Below the pieces are notes generated by a model. It saw only the letters and a list, made by a program, of their open reading frames with translations. It was not told the DNA's origin and made no database searches. The position numbers and the translations under genes are program-made. Of a stretch of 64,000 bases of DNA, positions 1 through 8,746 are shown one piece after another; within the stretch, counting starts at the first letter, position 1; each line of letters opens with the position of its first letter. The DNA comes from Clavibacter capsici. GTDB lineage: Bacteria > Actinomycetota > Actinomycetes > Actinomycetales > Microbacteriaceae. The stretch spans positions 1 through 64,000 of the forward strand of contig NZ_CP012575.1 in the NCBI RefSeq assembly GCF_001280205.1, given 5' to 3'.

Positions 1-102
1 GGAGGCGCGGTCGGGTGTCACCTGCCCGCGACGTCCGGTGAGCGATCCCTCGATGAGACGCAATCCTCATGCTCGGGCGTATCGCGCTCGGCGTCATCGC
101 CG

Positions 103-151
103 TATAGTTGTGTAGCACAGAAGTGGCACAGAGAGGTGTTTTGTGGCACAA
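103..151 (+). promoter_or_regulatory. Promoter/operator of the toxin-antitoxin-like pair
   Basis: A TATAGT box (103-108) resembles a -10 element. It is followed by three related sites: TTGTG-TAG-CACA (108-119), GTGGCACA (123-130) and the perfect palindrome TTGTG-G-CACAA (141-151), ending 7 bases before the ATG at 159. Repeated TGTG/CACA half-sites next to a ribbon-helix-helix gene fit autoregulation by the antitoxin. The sites are seen; the regulator assignment is inference. Confidence 0.45.
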
Positions 152-158
152 TAGTCAT

Positions 159-431
159 ATGGGCATCGACTTCACGCGCAGCGCAGGCAAGCACCACATC
201 CCCGGGCCCGACGCGCTGCATGCGATCAAGAACGCAGTGTGGAGCTCCACGAAGGTGAAGGTGAACGAGGGTGACCCGCGTAGCCAGCGGCGGGTGTTCG
301 TTGGCCCGCAGCACGCGCAGACGGATCGGCTCATTGAAGTGCTCGTGGAGCTCAAGTCCGGCGGATTCGTGGTCTACCACGTGATGGAGCTTGGCTCGTA
401 CTACCGAAAGCTGATGGAGGAGGAGAAGTGA
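159..431 (+). CDS. Small toxin-like protein of a putative type II toxin-antitoxin pair
   Basis: A 90-residue basic protein. I chose the ATG at 159 rather than an upstream GTG because the conserved-looking part begins MGIDFTRSAGKHHI and the upstream codons lie over the promoter repeats. It has the N-terminal pattern FT-(x)n-KH-x-I-(x)3-DALHAI and a C-terminal strand-rich part, VFVGPQHAQTDRLIEVLVE then FVVYHVMEL. This pattern is common in actinobacterial small proteins that sit before an RHH gene and resembles BrnT-like RNase toxins. The stop overlaps the next start (GTGA), implying coupled translation. Toxicity is inferred from layout and family resemblance; no catalytic residue can be assigned with certainty. 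Confidence 0.6.
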   Translation: MGIDFTRSAGKHHIPGPDALHAIKNAVWSSTKVKVNEGDPRSQRRVFVGPQHAQTDRLIEVLVELKSGGFVVYHVMELGSYYRKLMEEEK

Positions 432-802
432 CACTCTCGAAGAAGGACCAGGACCGCTACGACCGCATGGCGGCAATCGAGGAGGCGTCGACGGGTGCGC
501 CGCTGCCCGGCGATAGCGCGCATGGCGCTGACGCGGCCGAGATCGGGGCGCAGCTGCTCCTCGACGCGCTCGGCAGCGAGGCGGCCGTCTCCAAGGCAAT
601 TGGCCGGCCGAAGCTGGGTGGCGCGGTGCCGGACGGCGAGCACTCGCCAACGATCCACGTCCGCCTCCCCCAGGACCGCAAGGACCGTCTAGAGCGTCTG
701 CGAATCGTGCAGCGCCGCAAGTACGCAGCAGATCTGGTCCGGGACGCGATCGACGAGTATCTCGATCGACACAAGGACGACCTGCACCGCGTCGCGGGCT
801 GA
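428..802 (+). CDS. Ribbon-helix-helix (CopG-like) antitoxin-like protein
   Basis: A 124-residue protein with a GTG start that overlaps the upstream stop by 4 bases. Residues about 75-118 carry an RHH signature: the strand TIHVRLPQDRKDRLERL followed by two helices ending in DAIDEYLDRHKDD. The N-terminal 70 residues are acidic and probably bind the toxin-like partner. Family knowledge: RHH antitoxins repress their own operon, and TGTG/CACA repeats precede the first gene. The annotation as antitoxin depends on the pairing, not on a test. Confidence 0.65.
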   Translation: MTLSKKDQDRYDRMAAIEEASTGAPLPGDSAHGADAAEIGAQLLLDALGSEAAVSKAIGRPKLGGAVPDGEHSPTIHVRLPQDRKDRLERLRIVQRRKYAADLVRDAIDEYLDRHKDDLHRVAG

Positions 803-1130
803 GAAACGCGCGCGCGGGCGGCCGTCTGAACAACCCCGGCCACGCCTGATGTCGAGTCGTGATCGAGCGGGCCGAGTCATGCATCGAGGCGCCGCGGCTT
901 CGTTCCGCTGCGCTCCACGAACCCGCGCCCATGAACTGTGCGGGGCGCGCTCATGAGGCGGCGGGTGCTGTGGCATCGTGACCGCGAGCCCTCGCCTGGT
1001 CATGGCTACCGTGCTGACCCTGGCGAGCCGCGAAGGATGTGACGGGGTGCGGCCTGTGGTTCTTGTTCGGGTCCGACATGACGACTTCACCGCGGGCGAT
1101 CTGGCATCGAAGAGAGTGAGGGCAGCAGGC
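803..1130. other. No gene seen
   Basis: High-GC stretch between the antitoxin-like gene and a membrane-protein ORF. Long frames cross it on both strands but none has a plausible start, ribosome binding site or recognisable composition. I see no repeat or strong hairpin. Confidence 0.4.
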
Positions 1131-1712
1131 ATGCGAGCGTGGTTTGAGCAGGCGAAGGCGACGACCAACGGACGACGTGGGCTCGTGGTGTTGCTGAGCT
1201 ACCTGATCGTGCTGCCTGTGACGCTTCTTGTGGCAGAGGTCGCGCTGCTCATCGGTGCGACAACGCTCGCGGGTGTCAGCGCTGTCATCACCTTCGGGCT
1301 AGGTCTCTTCACTGTCCCCGTGGCCGCGGTCGCGCAGGGCTATCGCCGCGCACCAGGCGCGCTGTCGTCGACCACGGGGGTGGTCTGGCATCTCACGTCG
1401 CAGCTCTGGGGCGTCGGGGACGGGGTTGTCCTCGAGCGGCGCCGGTGTCGTTTGCGGTCCTGCATGCAGCGCTCGGATCGGCCGGTCGCCCTTCCGCGTC
1501 GCGCGGTGTTCGTCTTCACGGCAGATCCGGCGGATGCGCATGTGCGCGGGAACGTGACCCGGAGCCGGGCCCGCTACCTCTACCGACTGGACATCAGCGA
1601 GGCGCACGGGCAGGTCTTTCAGCGCGGCATCGCGGTCGCTATCGCGGGCGATCTCCACGCCACCGTCTCGGCACGCCGAACCCTCACCGCGACCGACGTA
1701 CCGACGCTCTAA
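1131..1712 (+). CDS. Possible membrane protein of unknown function
   Basis: The ATG at 1131 follows a purine-rich AGAGAGTGAGGG stretch and gives a 193-residue product. The frame is open further upstream, but that part looks non-coding. Residues about 17-70 are strongly hydrophobic and would form two transmembrane helices (GLVVLLSYLIVLPVTLLV and a second one). The C-terminal half is arginine-rich with no recognised domain and may be the product of a frameshift. I do not recognise a family. Confidence is low because only the N-terminal half looks protein-like. Confidence 0.35.
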   Translation: MRAWFEQAKATTNGRRGLVVLLSYLIVLPVTLLVAEVALLIGATTLAGVSAVITFGLGLFTVPVAAVAQGYRRAPGALSSTTGVVWHLTSQLWGVGDGVVLERRRCRLRSCMQRSDRPVALPRRAVFVFTADPADAHVRGNVTRSRARYLYRLDISEAHGQVFQRGIAVAIAGDLHATVSARRTLTATDVPTL

Positions 1713-1740
1713 CCAGCAGGCCGCGTGGTGAGGCTGGTCC

Positions 1741-2181
1741 TCACCACGTCGGCGGAGTGCGGTACCTCCGCGGGTCGTCGATCGGCCGAGTCGTGTCCTC
1801 CACGGGAGCAACGACCTCGCCGGGGAGTCGGCAGGCGAGCTTCACGAACAGCTGCCCGGACTGCTCGTTGGGTGCCTCCACCGTCCACGTCCGGCCGGGG
1901 TAGAGCTCGATGAGCGCGCGCACCATCGCGTCGGCCCAGCCATCGCGGCGCCGCGCGGCCTGGACGACGATGTTCGTCACGAGCCCCTGATCGGTGTCGA
2001 GGAAGACCTTGAAGCGCATCTCGGTGTCCCTCGTCTCCGCGCGCCGAAACCAGCCGTTCGGACGTGACCGGTGGCGGGGCACCGGATGCAGGAAGGCAAC
2101 GAGCGTGGGACCGTACTGGGCCTGTTCTGTGAATCGGAACCGACGTCCATCGACCGTCACGTCACGGTGCGAACGCGCCAC
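1741..2181 (-). CDS. Hypothetical plasmid protein
   Basis: About 146 residues from a GTG start directly after the TAA of the upstream minus-strand gene; the GAGGCC upstream is a plausible ribosome site. The frame stays open upstream but is low-complexity Pro/Arg/Ser, the shadow of the neighbour. The protein begins VARSHRDVTVDGRRFRFTE, has a central segment TEMRFKVFLDTDQGLVTNIV and an acidic-to-basic C-terminus. I recognise no catalytic motif. It appears to be the second gene of a two-gene unit with the coiled-coil protein at 2183-2602. Confidence 0.5.
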   Translation of the reverse strand: MARSHRDVTVDGRRFRFTEQAQYGPTLVAFLHPVPRHRSRPNGWFRRAETRDTEMRFKVFLDTDQGLVTNIVVQAARRRDGWADAMVRALIELYPGRTWTVEAPNEQSGQLFVKLACRLPGEVVAPVEDTTRPIDDPRRYRTPPTW

Positions 2182-2182
2182 C

Positions 2183-2602
2183 TTAGGCCTCGGAGGGGGC
2201 GTAATCCTCGCGCCGCTCGTCCTCGTCCTGGACGGCGGCTGCTGAGCTGCCGATGGCGCTCGGGGCGGACGAGGGAGTGGCTCGGGTGGCCTTCTTGACC
2301 TCCCGCGTGGTGATGCCGAGGCGCGCCGCGACTTCGGCCGGGCTGGCACCAGCATCGATCATGCGTGCGATGACCTGCTCGGCGTCGTCGCGTGCCTTCC
2401 GTGTCTGCTGCTCCGCCCGCTCCCGGAGCTTCGCGATCTCGCGCTCGGTCTCTTCGTTCGTTGCCTCCACGGAGTCGATGGCCACGAAGTAGTCGGCCGC
2501 GAGCTGTTCGAGCTTGTCTTGCAGCTCACGGAACTGTGCCGCCATCTCTCGTGCTCGACGCCGTGCGTCGGTCTGCTTCGCGGACTTGCGGAGTTCGGCC
2601 AT
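2183..2602 (-). CDS. Hypothetical coiled-coil/HTH-like plasmid protein
   Basis: 139 residues starting MAELRKSAKQTDARRR at 2602; the longer open frame upstream overlaps the candidate oriT and is rejected as a start. Residues about 18-82 are heptad-rich, charged coiled coil (QDKLEQLAADY, EIAKLRERAEQQ). Residues about 88-112 (ASPAEVAARLGITTREVKK) look like a short helix-turn-helix of the kind found in small actinobacterial plasmid proteins. The C-terminus is acidic and disordered. It is transcribed away from the relaxase region, so the 2603-2934 intergenic region carries divergent promoters. A DNA-binding accessory role in transfer or copy control is possible but not shown. Confidence 0.6.
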   Translation of the reverse strand: MAELRKSAKQTDARRRAREMAAQFRELQDKLEQLAADYFVAIDSVEATNEETEREIAKLRERAEQQTRKARDDAEQVIARMIDAGASPAEVAARLGITTREVKKATRATPSSAPSAIGSSAAAVQDEDERREDYAPSEA

Positions 2603-2796
2603 GTGGGTCCCCCTTGCTCGATGACCGGACCAGTATGCACGGCCCGCCCCCGCGCGTCCCACGGGGCACCACAAGGCGGCGGGGCCTCGACTCCGGGGGA
2701 GTGAGCGAGGCCGGCTCGGCTGTTGCTTCTCGACACGCTGACGGGCGCGCTCCTCGTTCCTCGTCGCCCACCCGTGCGGTCTCAAAGCACAGCCGC

Positions 2797-2923
2797 ATGA
2801 GCGTTGCTCATGGCCGATCTTCTCTCCCTTCGTCCAACGGTGAGCACGCTCGTTCCTCGCCTGCTCACCGCAGTCCTCCGGTCATTAGTTCGTCACACCT
2901 CAGGCATTACGAATGAATGAGGT
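2797..2923. other. Candidate oriT: cluster of inverted repeats before the relaxase genes
   Basis: The gap 2603-2934 between divergent genes contains three inverted repeats: ATGAGC-GTT-GCTCAT (2797-2811), GGTGAGCA/TGCTCACC (2839-2846 and 2862-2869) and ACCTCA/TGAGGT (2897-2902 and 2918-2923), plus ACTCC-GGG-GGAGT near 2690-2702. MobF relaxases nick at an oriT usually found beside their gene, next to such hairpins. Assignment as oriT is inference from position and structure; no nick-site consensus is recognised. Confidence 0.35.
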
Positions 2924-2934
2924 AAGCTCGACCC

Positions 2935-3639
2935 ATGTTTCAGATGCGAGCGCTGACTCTCTCCGGGTTCGCCCAGGGGTGTCCTACGCCGCTCGCAGAT
3001 GAAAGTGAGGGCACTTGGATCGGTGGATCCCCGACCGGCGTTGACCCGTCCAGGCCGGTTTCCCCGTCGCAGTTTCGCGACATCGCGGCTCGCGCGACTG
3101 ATCCCGTCACCGCGTCGCCGGCGCTCCTGGAGCTTACGTTCGACGTCCCTCGATCGGTGTCCGTCGTCTGGGCCACGGAGTCGGAGGAGATCCGTGTACT
3201 GCTGACGGAGACAGTTCTCCGCGCCGTCGACGACACGTTGCAGATGCTCGACTCGGCGTGGGTGTTCGCTCGCCGTGGTGCCGGCGGTGTTGCACAGATC
3301 GACGTGGCCTCCCCCATCGCGGGGTGCGCGTTTCTGCACTACTTCGACCGTCAGGGGAAGCCGGCCCTGCATGTCCACGTCGACGTCATCAACGCGGTAC
3401 TCGGATCGGATGGGCAGGTCTCGGGCATGGATGTGACCACCTTCCGATCCGCGGACGAGCTGGCCCACGAGAGGTACGCGTCGTCCCTCATGTCCGGGCT
3501 GCGTGAGCTCGTCGGCGTCGCATCCGAGATCTCCTACGGCGACGACCGCCGCACGCACTTCGAGGTTGCCGGTGTCGACCCGGCGCTGATCTGGGATCTG
3601 CCCCGGGTGCCCCTGACTCCCCAGGATCCACGCTCATGA
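2935..3639 (+). CDS. Short TrwC/MobF relaxase-like paralogue lacking the catalytic tyrosine
   Basis: 234 residues. The middle matches the core of the next gene's relaxase domain: FDVPRSVSVVWA corresponds to FDLVCSPSKSVSVLWA, GVAQIDVASPIAG to GVAQIEVEGGIAA, and LHVHVDVINAV to LHDHVVVANKV, the metal-binding histidine segment of MobF relaxases. The N-terminal region that should carry the nicking tyrosine has none (no Tyr in the first 110 residues), and there is no helicase domain. Its stop overlaps the next start (ATGA), so the two are translationally coupled. It could be an accessory, regulatory or decayed relaxase copy. The family link is strong; the role is unknown. Confidence 0.7.
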   Translation: MFQMRALTLSGFAQGCPTPLADESEGTWIGGSPTGVDPSRPVSPSQFRDIAARATDPVTASPALLELTFDVPRSVSVVWATESEEIRVLLTETVLRAVDDTLQMLDSAWVFARRGAGGVAQIDVASPIAGCAFLHYFDRQGKPALHVHVDVINAVLGSDGQVSGMDVTTFRSADELAHERYASSLMSGLRELVGVASEISYGDDRRTHFEVAGVDPALIWDLPRVPLTPQDPRS

Positions 3640-6600
3640 GCACGGTCTCCGCTACGCGCGCGATGCCGACTCCGCGAGTGCACCCGGCGACGTTCCGCAT
3701 GATGACGATGCACGTCCTCTCCGCCGGGGATGGGTACACCTACTACACGAGCGAGGTCGCGACCGGCGACGCGAAGCGCGATCGGGATCGTGAGCTCGGC
3801 GACTACTACACCGTCGACGGGAACCCTCCCGGACGGTGGATGGGTCGGGGCGCCGACCTCATGGGTGTCTCGGGGACGGTCCACCGAGGAGCAGATGAAG
3901 GCCCTCTACGGCGAAGGGCTGCACCCCGGACGCGGACCGCATCATCGCGGATGCTCTCGCCGAGGGGGTGTCCGCGAAGGAGGCGCAGCAGCGCGCCAAG
4001 CTCGGCCGCTCCTATTACGCCTACCGCGCCGGACCCGCGACGTTGCAGGGGCGGATCCAGGCTGGCTACGACACGTTTCAGCGCCTCAACGGCCACGAGG
4101 CGGATGCCGAGGAACGCCGCCTCATCCGCGCCCGCGAGGGGGCTCAGGCGTTCCGCGACGCGAAGGGACGGGAGCCGGCCGACAAGGAGGAGCTCGGCAA
4201 GTTCATCACCGCCGCCACCCGGCCCGACCAGGCCGCGGTCGCCGGGTTCGACCTCGTCTGCTCCCCCTCGAAGAGCGTCTCCGTGCTCTGGGCACTCGGC
4301 GACACCGAGACCCGGAAGGCGATCGAGGCCGCGCAGGAGCAGGCCGTGCGTGACACGATCGGCTACCTCGAGCGCGAGGCCATCGCGACCCGCGCCGGTA
4401 CCAACGGGGTCGCGCAGATCGAAGTCGAGGGCGGCATCGCGGCGACCGTGTTCCGCCACTATGACTCCCGGAACGGTGACCCGCAGCTTCACGACCACGT
4501 GGTGGTCGCGAACAAGGTCAAGGGCGTCGACGGCAAGTGGCGCACCATCGACTCGAAGCTCCTGCACCGCATGAACGTGCCGGCGTCCGAGTTTTACAAC
4601 GCCGCCGTCATGTCAGAGGTCAGCCGTCGACTCGGCGTCACGACGACCGCCCGGGTCCCCTCCCCCGGCAAGCGGCCCGTGATGGAGATCGCGGGCGTCG
4701 ACCCGGACCTGATCGACACGTTCTCCTCCCGCTCCGCCTCCATCCGCGCGGCGACCGCCCGGCTCACGGAGGAGTACCAGCGCGACCACGGCCGCGCGCC
4801 GGACGCGAAGGCCCTCATCGCGATCGCGCAGCAGGCGACGTTGGAGACGCGGCCGCAGAAGGACCACGTCCGCTCCCCGCAGGCCATCCACGAGGCCGCC
4901 GTCGCGCGCGTCGGCGCCGACCGCGCCGCCGGCCTCGTCGACGTCGCGCGCGCCCTTGCGCCCGCAGGGCAGGCCGTGACGGCCGTCGACGTCGACGTCG
5001 ACGAGGTCACGGCGCTGGTGCTCCGCACGGTGGAGGAGCATCACGCGGTGTGGGGCGCGCACGTCATCGAGGCCGAAGCGCGCCGGCACCTAGCCGCGCG
5101 GATCCCGGATCAGAGCGTCGCGGAGCCGCTCGTGCAGCAGGTCACCCGCGCTGCCCTGGGCGAATCGGTGACGCTCACTCCCCCGTCCCCACACGGCGCG
5201 TTCACGCCGCTCACGCGGTCGGACGGTTCGAGCATCTACGAGCACAAGGGCAAGACCCTGTTCACGTCGATGCGGATCCTCGACGCCGAGGACCAGCTCC
5301 TCGACGCCGCCCGAACCCGCACCGTCTCCCCCATCAGCCGAGACACGTTCGAGCGCACAGCCGCACAGCACTCCGGCCCGCTCGACGCCGGCCAACGGGA
5401 TCTCGCGCGCGAGTTCGCGACCTCGGACCGGGAGCTCGTGGTCGGCATCGGTCCCGCCGGCGCCGGCAAGACGACCGCGCTGCGCCTGGCCGCGACCGCG
5501 CTCGAGGACGGCGGCCGCCGCATGATCGGCCTCGCTCCCTCCGCCCCTGCCGCGTCCGTGATCGCCGAAGCGGTAGGCATCGAGGCGACCACCATCCACG
5601 GGTTCCTGACCGCCCACGCGCAGGCGGAGCTGCCCGCGAAGTACGAGATCCGCGCCGGCGACGTCCTGGTCGTCGACGAGGCAGGCATGGCCGGTACCCA
5701 GCGCCTCGCCGCTCTGCACACCATCGCCCGCGAGTACGGCGCGCACGTGCGCCTCATCGGCGACGACCGCCAGCTTTCCGCCGTCGAGGCCGGTGGGGCG
5801 CTGCGCCTCATCGACCGCGAGGTGGGGTCCGTGCGCCTCGAGCACGTCCACCGCTTCCAGGACGCCGACGAGGCCGAGGCGTCTCTGCACCTGCGCGACC
5901 CGTTGCGCCCCGGCGACCCGTTCACCTGGTACCAGGCGAACGATCGGGTCATCGGCGGTGACGTTGACCGCATGACCGACGCCGTGTTCGCCGGCTGGCA
6001 GACCGACACCGACGCAGGTCTCCGCTCGCTCATGCTCGCTCCCACCGGTGCCACCGTCACCGAGCTCAACGCCCGCGCCCAGGCCCACCGCATCGCCGCC
6101 GGCACCGTCACCGGCACCCGCTCGGTCGACCTCCGCGACGGCCTGTCCGCGCACGTCGGCGACGTCATCGCCACCCGCCGCAACGAGTCGCTCTTGCGGA
6201 TCCAGAACGGCCGCGACCGGGTTAAGAACGGCGACCTGTGGCAGGTCACCCGCATCGGCGCCGACGGATCCCTCGACGTCGTCCACCGCGACCACGCCGC
6301 GCCCGTCACGCTGCCCGCCGGGTACGTGCGCGAGCACGTCGAGCTCGGCTACGCCCGCACCATCAGTCGCTCCCAGGGCCTCACCGCCGACACCAGCCAC
6401 GTTCTGGGCGATGAGAGCATGACCCGCGAGACCGCGTACACCGGCCTCACCCGCGGCAAGCAGTCCAACCGCCTCTACCTCGACGTCGCCGACGGCGCCG
6501 CCGTCGACGACGCGCTCGAGCAGATCGCCGCCCGCTCCGACGCGATGCTCTCCGCGCACGAGACCATCCGCGCCGAACAGGACCGCGTCGATGACCTGGT

Positions 6601-8134
6601 CACCCTCATCGACCAGCACGCCGACGTCGTCGAGCGCGCCGGCGAGATCCGCTACGGCCGGATCGCCGAGGTCGCGCTCGGCACGGACCTGGCCACCACC
6701 TTGCAGTCGCAGGAGAGCTGGGGCGCCGTCGCGGCCGCGCTGCGGCACGCCGAGGACTACGGGTTCAGCCCCGTCGAGACCCTCCGCGTCGCGTACGAGC
6801 AGCGCGAGCTCGGGACCGCGGACGATGTGCCGGCGGTGCTGTCCTGGCGCATCGAGCGCGCCCTCGAGAAGATCGACGCCCCCAGGCGCTCCGTCATGGA
6901 CCTGCCCGACGTCGACGGTGTCGCCGCGTGGATCGCCGACGCCCGACTGCAGGACAACGACCTGGTGCCCGAGGACTGGCGCGAGCACCTGCAGGAGCGC
7001 CACCACTACATCGGCGTCCGACTCAAGGAGCGCGGCGCGACCCTCGCTGCCGAGCGGCCCGCGTGGACCGACGCGCTCGGCGCCGTCCCGTCACACCCGA
7101 AGCGGATGGTCGCCTGGCACCAGCTCGCCGCCGAGGTTGACGTACTCCGCGCGAAGTACCGCGTCGACCCCACCGAGCCGGTCGCGATTCCTACGACGTT
7201 GCGCGGGAACGAGATCGCCGACCGCCTGCAGCAGCGCGTCACGGCCATGCACAAGGCGTTCCCGCTCCTCAGCGCCGAACCGATCGCCCTCGACACCCGC
7301 CAGCGGTACGCGGCGCACTTCACGAACCGCGTCGATGCCGTCCGCGCCACCCTCGGCTGGCCCGTTGTCCTGTCGGCAGTCGCGGCCTCGGCCGCGGCCA
7401 CAGAGCCCGCCGCAGAGGCCATTCCGCCGACACCCGTCGTCGAGACCGCACCCGCGGCCATGCCCGGCACCGAGACCACCCCCATGGCCGCTGTGTCACC
7501 CACCACCGGGCAGGAAGGAATCCCCATGAGCGACCCCCTCGATGAGGCACTCGAGCACGTCGGCCGGCACGTGAGCCGTGTCGGGCAGACCGTCACCTCG
7601 GAGGTGACTCGGCAGATCCAGCGCGCCGCCGACGAGCGGCGCCGCGAGCAGCAGGAGGCCCAGCGCAAGGCGGAGCGCGATCGCGAGTACGCGGTCCGCG
7701 AGGCGCAACGCAGGGCCGATCGTGAGCGGGAGAAGGCGGAGCAGGTCGCCGAGCGCGAGCAGGAGCGCGCCGACCGGCTCGCCGCCCGTTACGGCCGCCC
7801 CGAAGCTGAGCAGCAGGAGGCTGCCGGCGTCGCGGATGGCGCCGCCCCAGGTGCGGCGGCGGCCAGCAGCACCGAGACGGAGGCCGACACAGCAGCGCTC
7901 ACGTCCGAAGAGCGCGATGCGACGGTGGCAGAGGCGGGGACGGAGGTGCCCGACTCCGACGCGCAGAGCGAGAACGCCGCGTACACGGGTCGTGAGCTCG
8001 AGGAGCGCGAGATGCTGCGTGCAGCCGGCATCGACCCGGACGAACGGTCCAGCGGCACCTCATCCACCACATCGTGGGCAGACCAGCCGTCGATGCCGGA
8101 GATCTCGCGCGGCGACGACGGCATGGAGCGCTGA
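3636..8134 (+). CDS. traA: MobF-family (TrwC/TraA) conjugative relaxase-helicase, with two frameshifts near the N-terminus
   Basis: It nicks and unwinds plasmid DNA for conjugation. The N-terminal segment from ATG 3636 contains LSAGDGYTYYTSEVATGD, the tyrosine motif of TrwC relaxases. The frame then shifts by +1 at GTCC (3879-3882) and again by +1 at CCCC (3924-3927). After that it is open for 1388 codons (from 3968). That part carries FDLVCSPSKSVSVLWA, the histidine motif LHDHVVVAN, a RecD/TraI-type helicase with Walker A GPAGAGKTTA and Walker B VVDEAGMAG, then a charged coiled-coil tail (AQRKAERDREYAVREAQ). Summed length, about 1500 residues, is normal for the family. As read, the catalytic tyrosine is separated from the rest, so the gene is either a pseudogene or affected by sequencing error. 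Confidence 0.85.
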
Positions 8135-8146
8135 CCCGGGCACACC

Positions 8147-8174
8147 GAAGGCCGGGCGTTCCCGCTGGGCCTTG
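8147..8174. terminator. Hairpin between convergent relaxase and transfer operons
   Basis: AAGGCC (8148-8153) and GGCCTT (8168-8173) form a stem over a 14-base loop, just after the relaxase stop and before the end of the minus-strand operon. There is a short T-rich trail on the plus side. It could serve both directions. Only six base pairs are perfect, so this is modest support. Confidence 0.35.
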
Positions 8175-8191
8175 TCTTCTACGTGCTCGGA

Positions 8192-8746
8192 TCAGATCAC
8201 GGCGACGTCGTCCGCTGGCATCTCGAGCACGATCGAGAGCTGCTCGCCCTTGTTGTCGGCGAGGTGCCCCGCGGCGTTGCAGGCCCGGAAGGGGCCGTAT
8301 GTCTTGTCGAAGATGATGCGGGCGTGGTGGTCCCAGTGCTGCACCCACCATGCCGACTGCGCGAGCCGGTCGTCCTGCATGCGCTTCGTCGCCTCGAGGT
8401 AGCCCTTCCAGGAGACGTAGAACCGCTCGACGACCTCGGGGTGCTTCCACCACTCGGGGCACCACGCCGGCTTCTGCTTCACCGGGACTCCAAATGCCTC
8501 GACACGGCCGAGCTGCAGCGCGACCCAGTCGAGGAAGAGCTTCCGGTCGTCCGGCCTCGGCTTCTTCGGTGGCGCCGCCGTCGCTCCGCGCTCGTCGACG
8601 ACCTCGCCTGTACCGGGGTCGGTGGGCGGCATGCCCTCGTCCTCGGGTGGTGGGGGCGCGTCGCGATCGGTCGGCAGCGGACGCCCATCACCCCAGCTGG
8701 GAGGCGGGACGTCGGGCCAGCTGCTCGCGTCAAACGGCGTCGACAT
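8192..8746 (-). CDS. DUF4913-family protein
   Basis: 184 residues and the last gene of the transfer operon; its start overlaps the end of the coupling-protein gene by 17 bases. The N-terminal 60 residues are Pro/Asp-rich and disordered. The C-terminal domain has the tryptophan-rich DUF4913 pattern: WCPEWWKHPEVVERF, then a helix with WKGYLEATKRM, then SAWWVQHWDHHARIIFD and GPFRAC. DUF4913 proteins are regularly found in actinobacterial conjugation loci beside TraD-like proteins, but their biochemical role is unknown to me. The domain call is confident; a role in transfer rests on location. Confidence 0.8.
   Translation of the reverse strand: MSTPFDASSWPDVPPPSWGDGRPLPTDRDAPPPPEDEGMPPTDPGTGEVVDERGATAAPPKKPRPDDRKLFLDWVALQLGRVEAFGVPVKQKPAWCPEWWKHPEVVERFYVSWKGYLEATKRMQDDRLAQSAWWVQHWDHHARIIFDKTYGPFRACNAAGHLADNKGEQLSIVLEMPADDVAVI

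Noticed and set aside
18-932. A 304-codon open frame on the minus strand across the toxin-antitoxin-like genes
   Set aside because: Arg/Pro/Ala-rich composition typical of an antisense shadow in high-GC DNA; it overlaps two better-supported plus-strand genes.
3870-3935. Programmed ribosomal frameshifting in the relaxase
   Set aside because: Two shifts of the same sign 45 bases apart with no slippery heptamer or conserved downstream structure; base insertions explain the pattern better.
5090-7006. A 638-codon open frame antisense to the relaxase
   Set aside because: Val/Gly/Asp-rich without domains; it mirrors the strongly biased codons of the helicase region, which has clear motifs on the plus strand.
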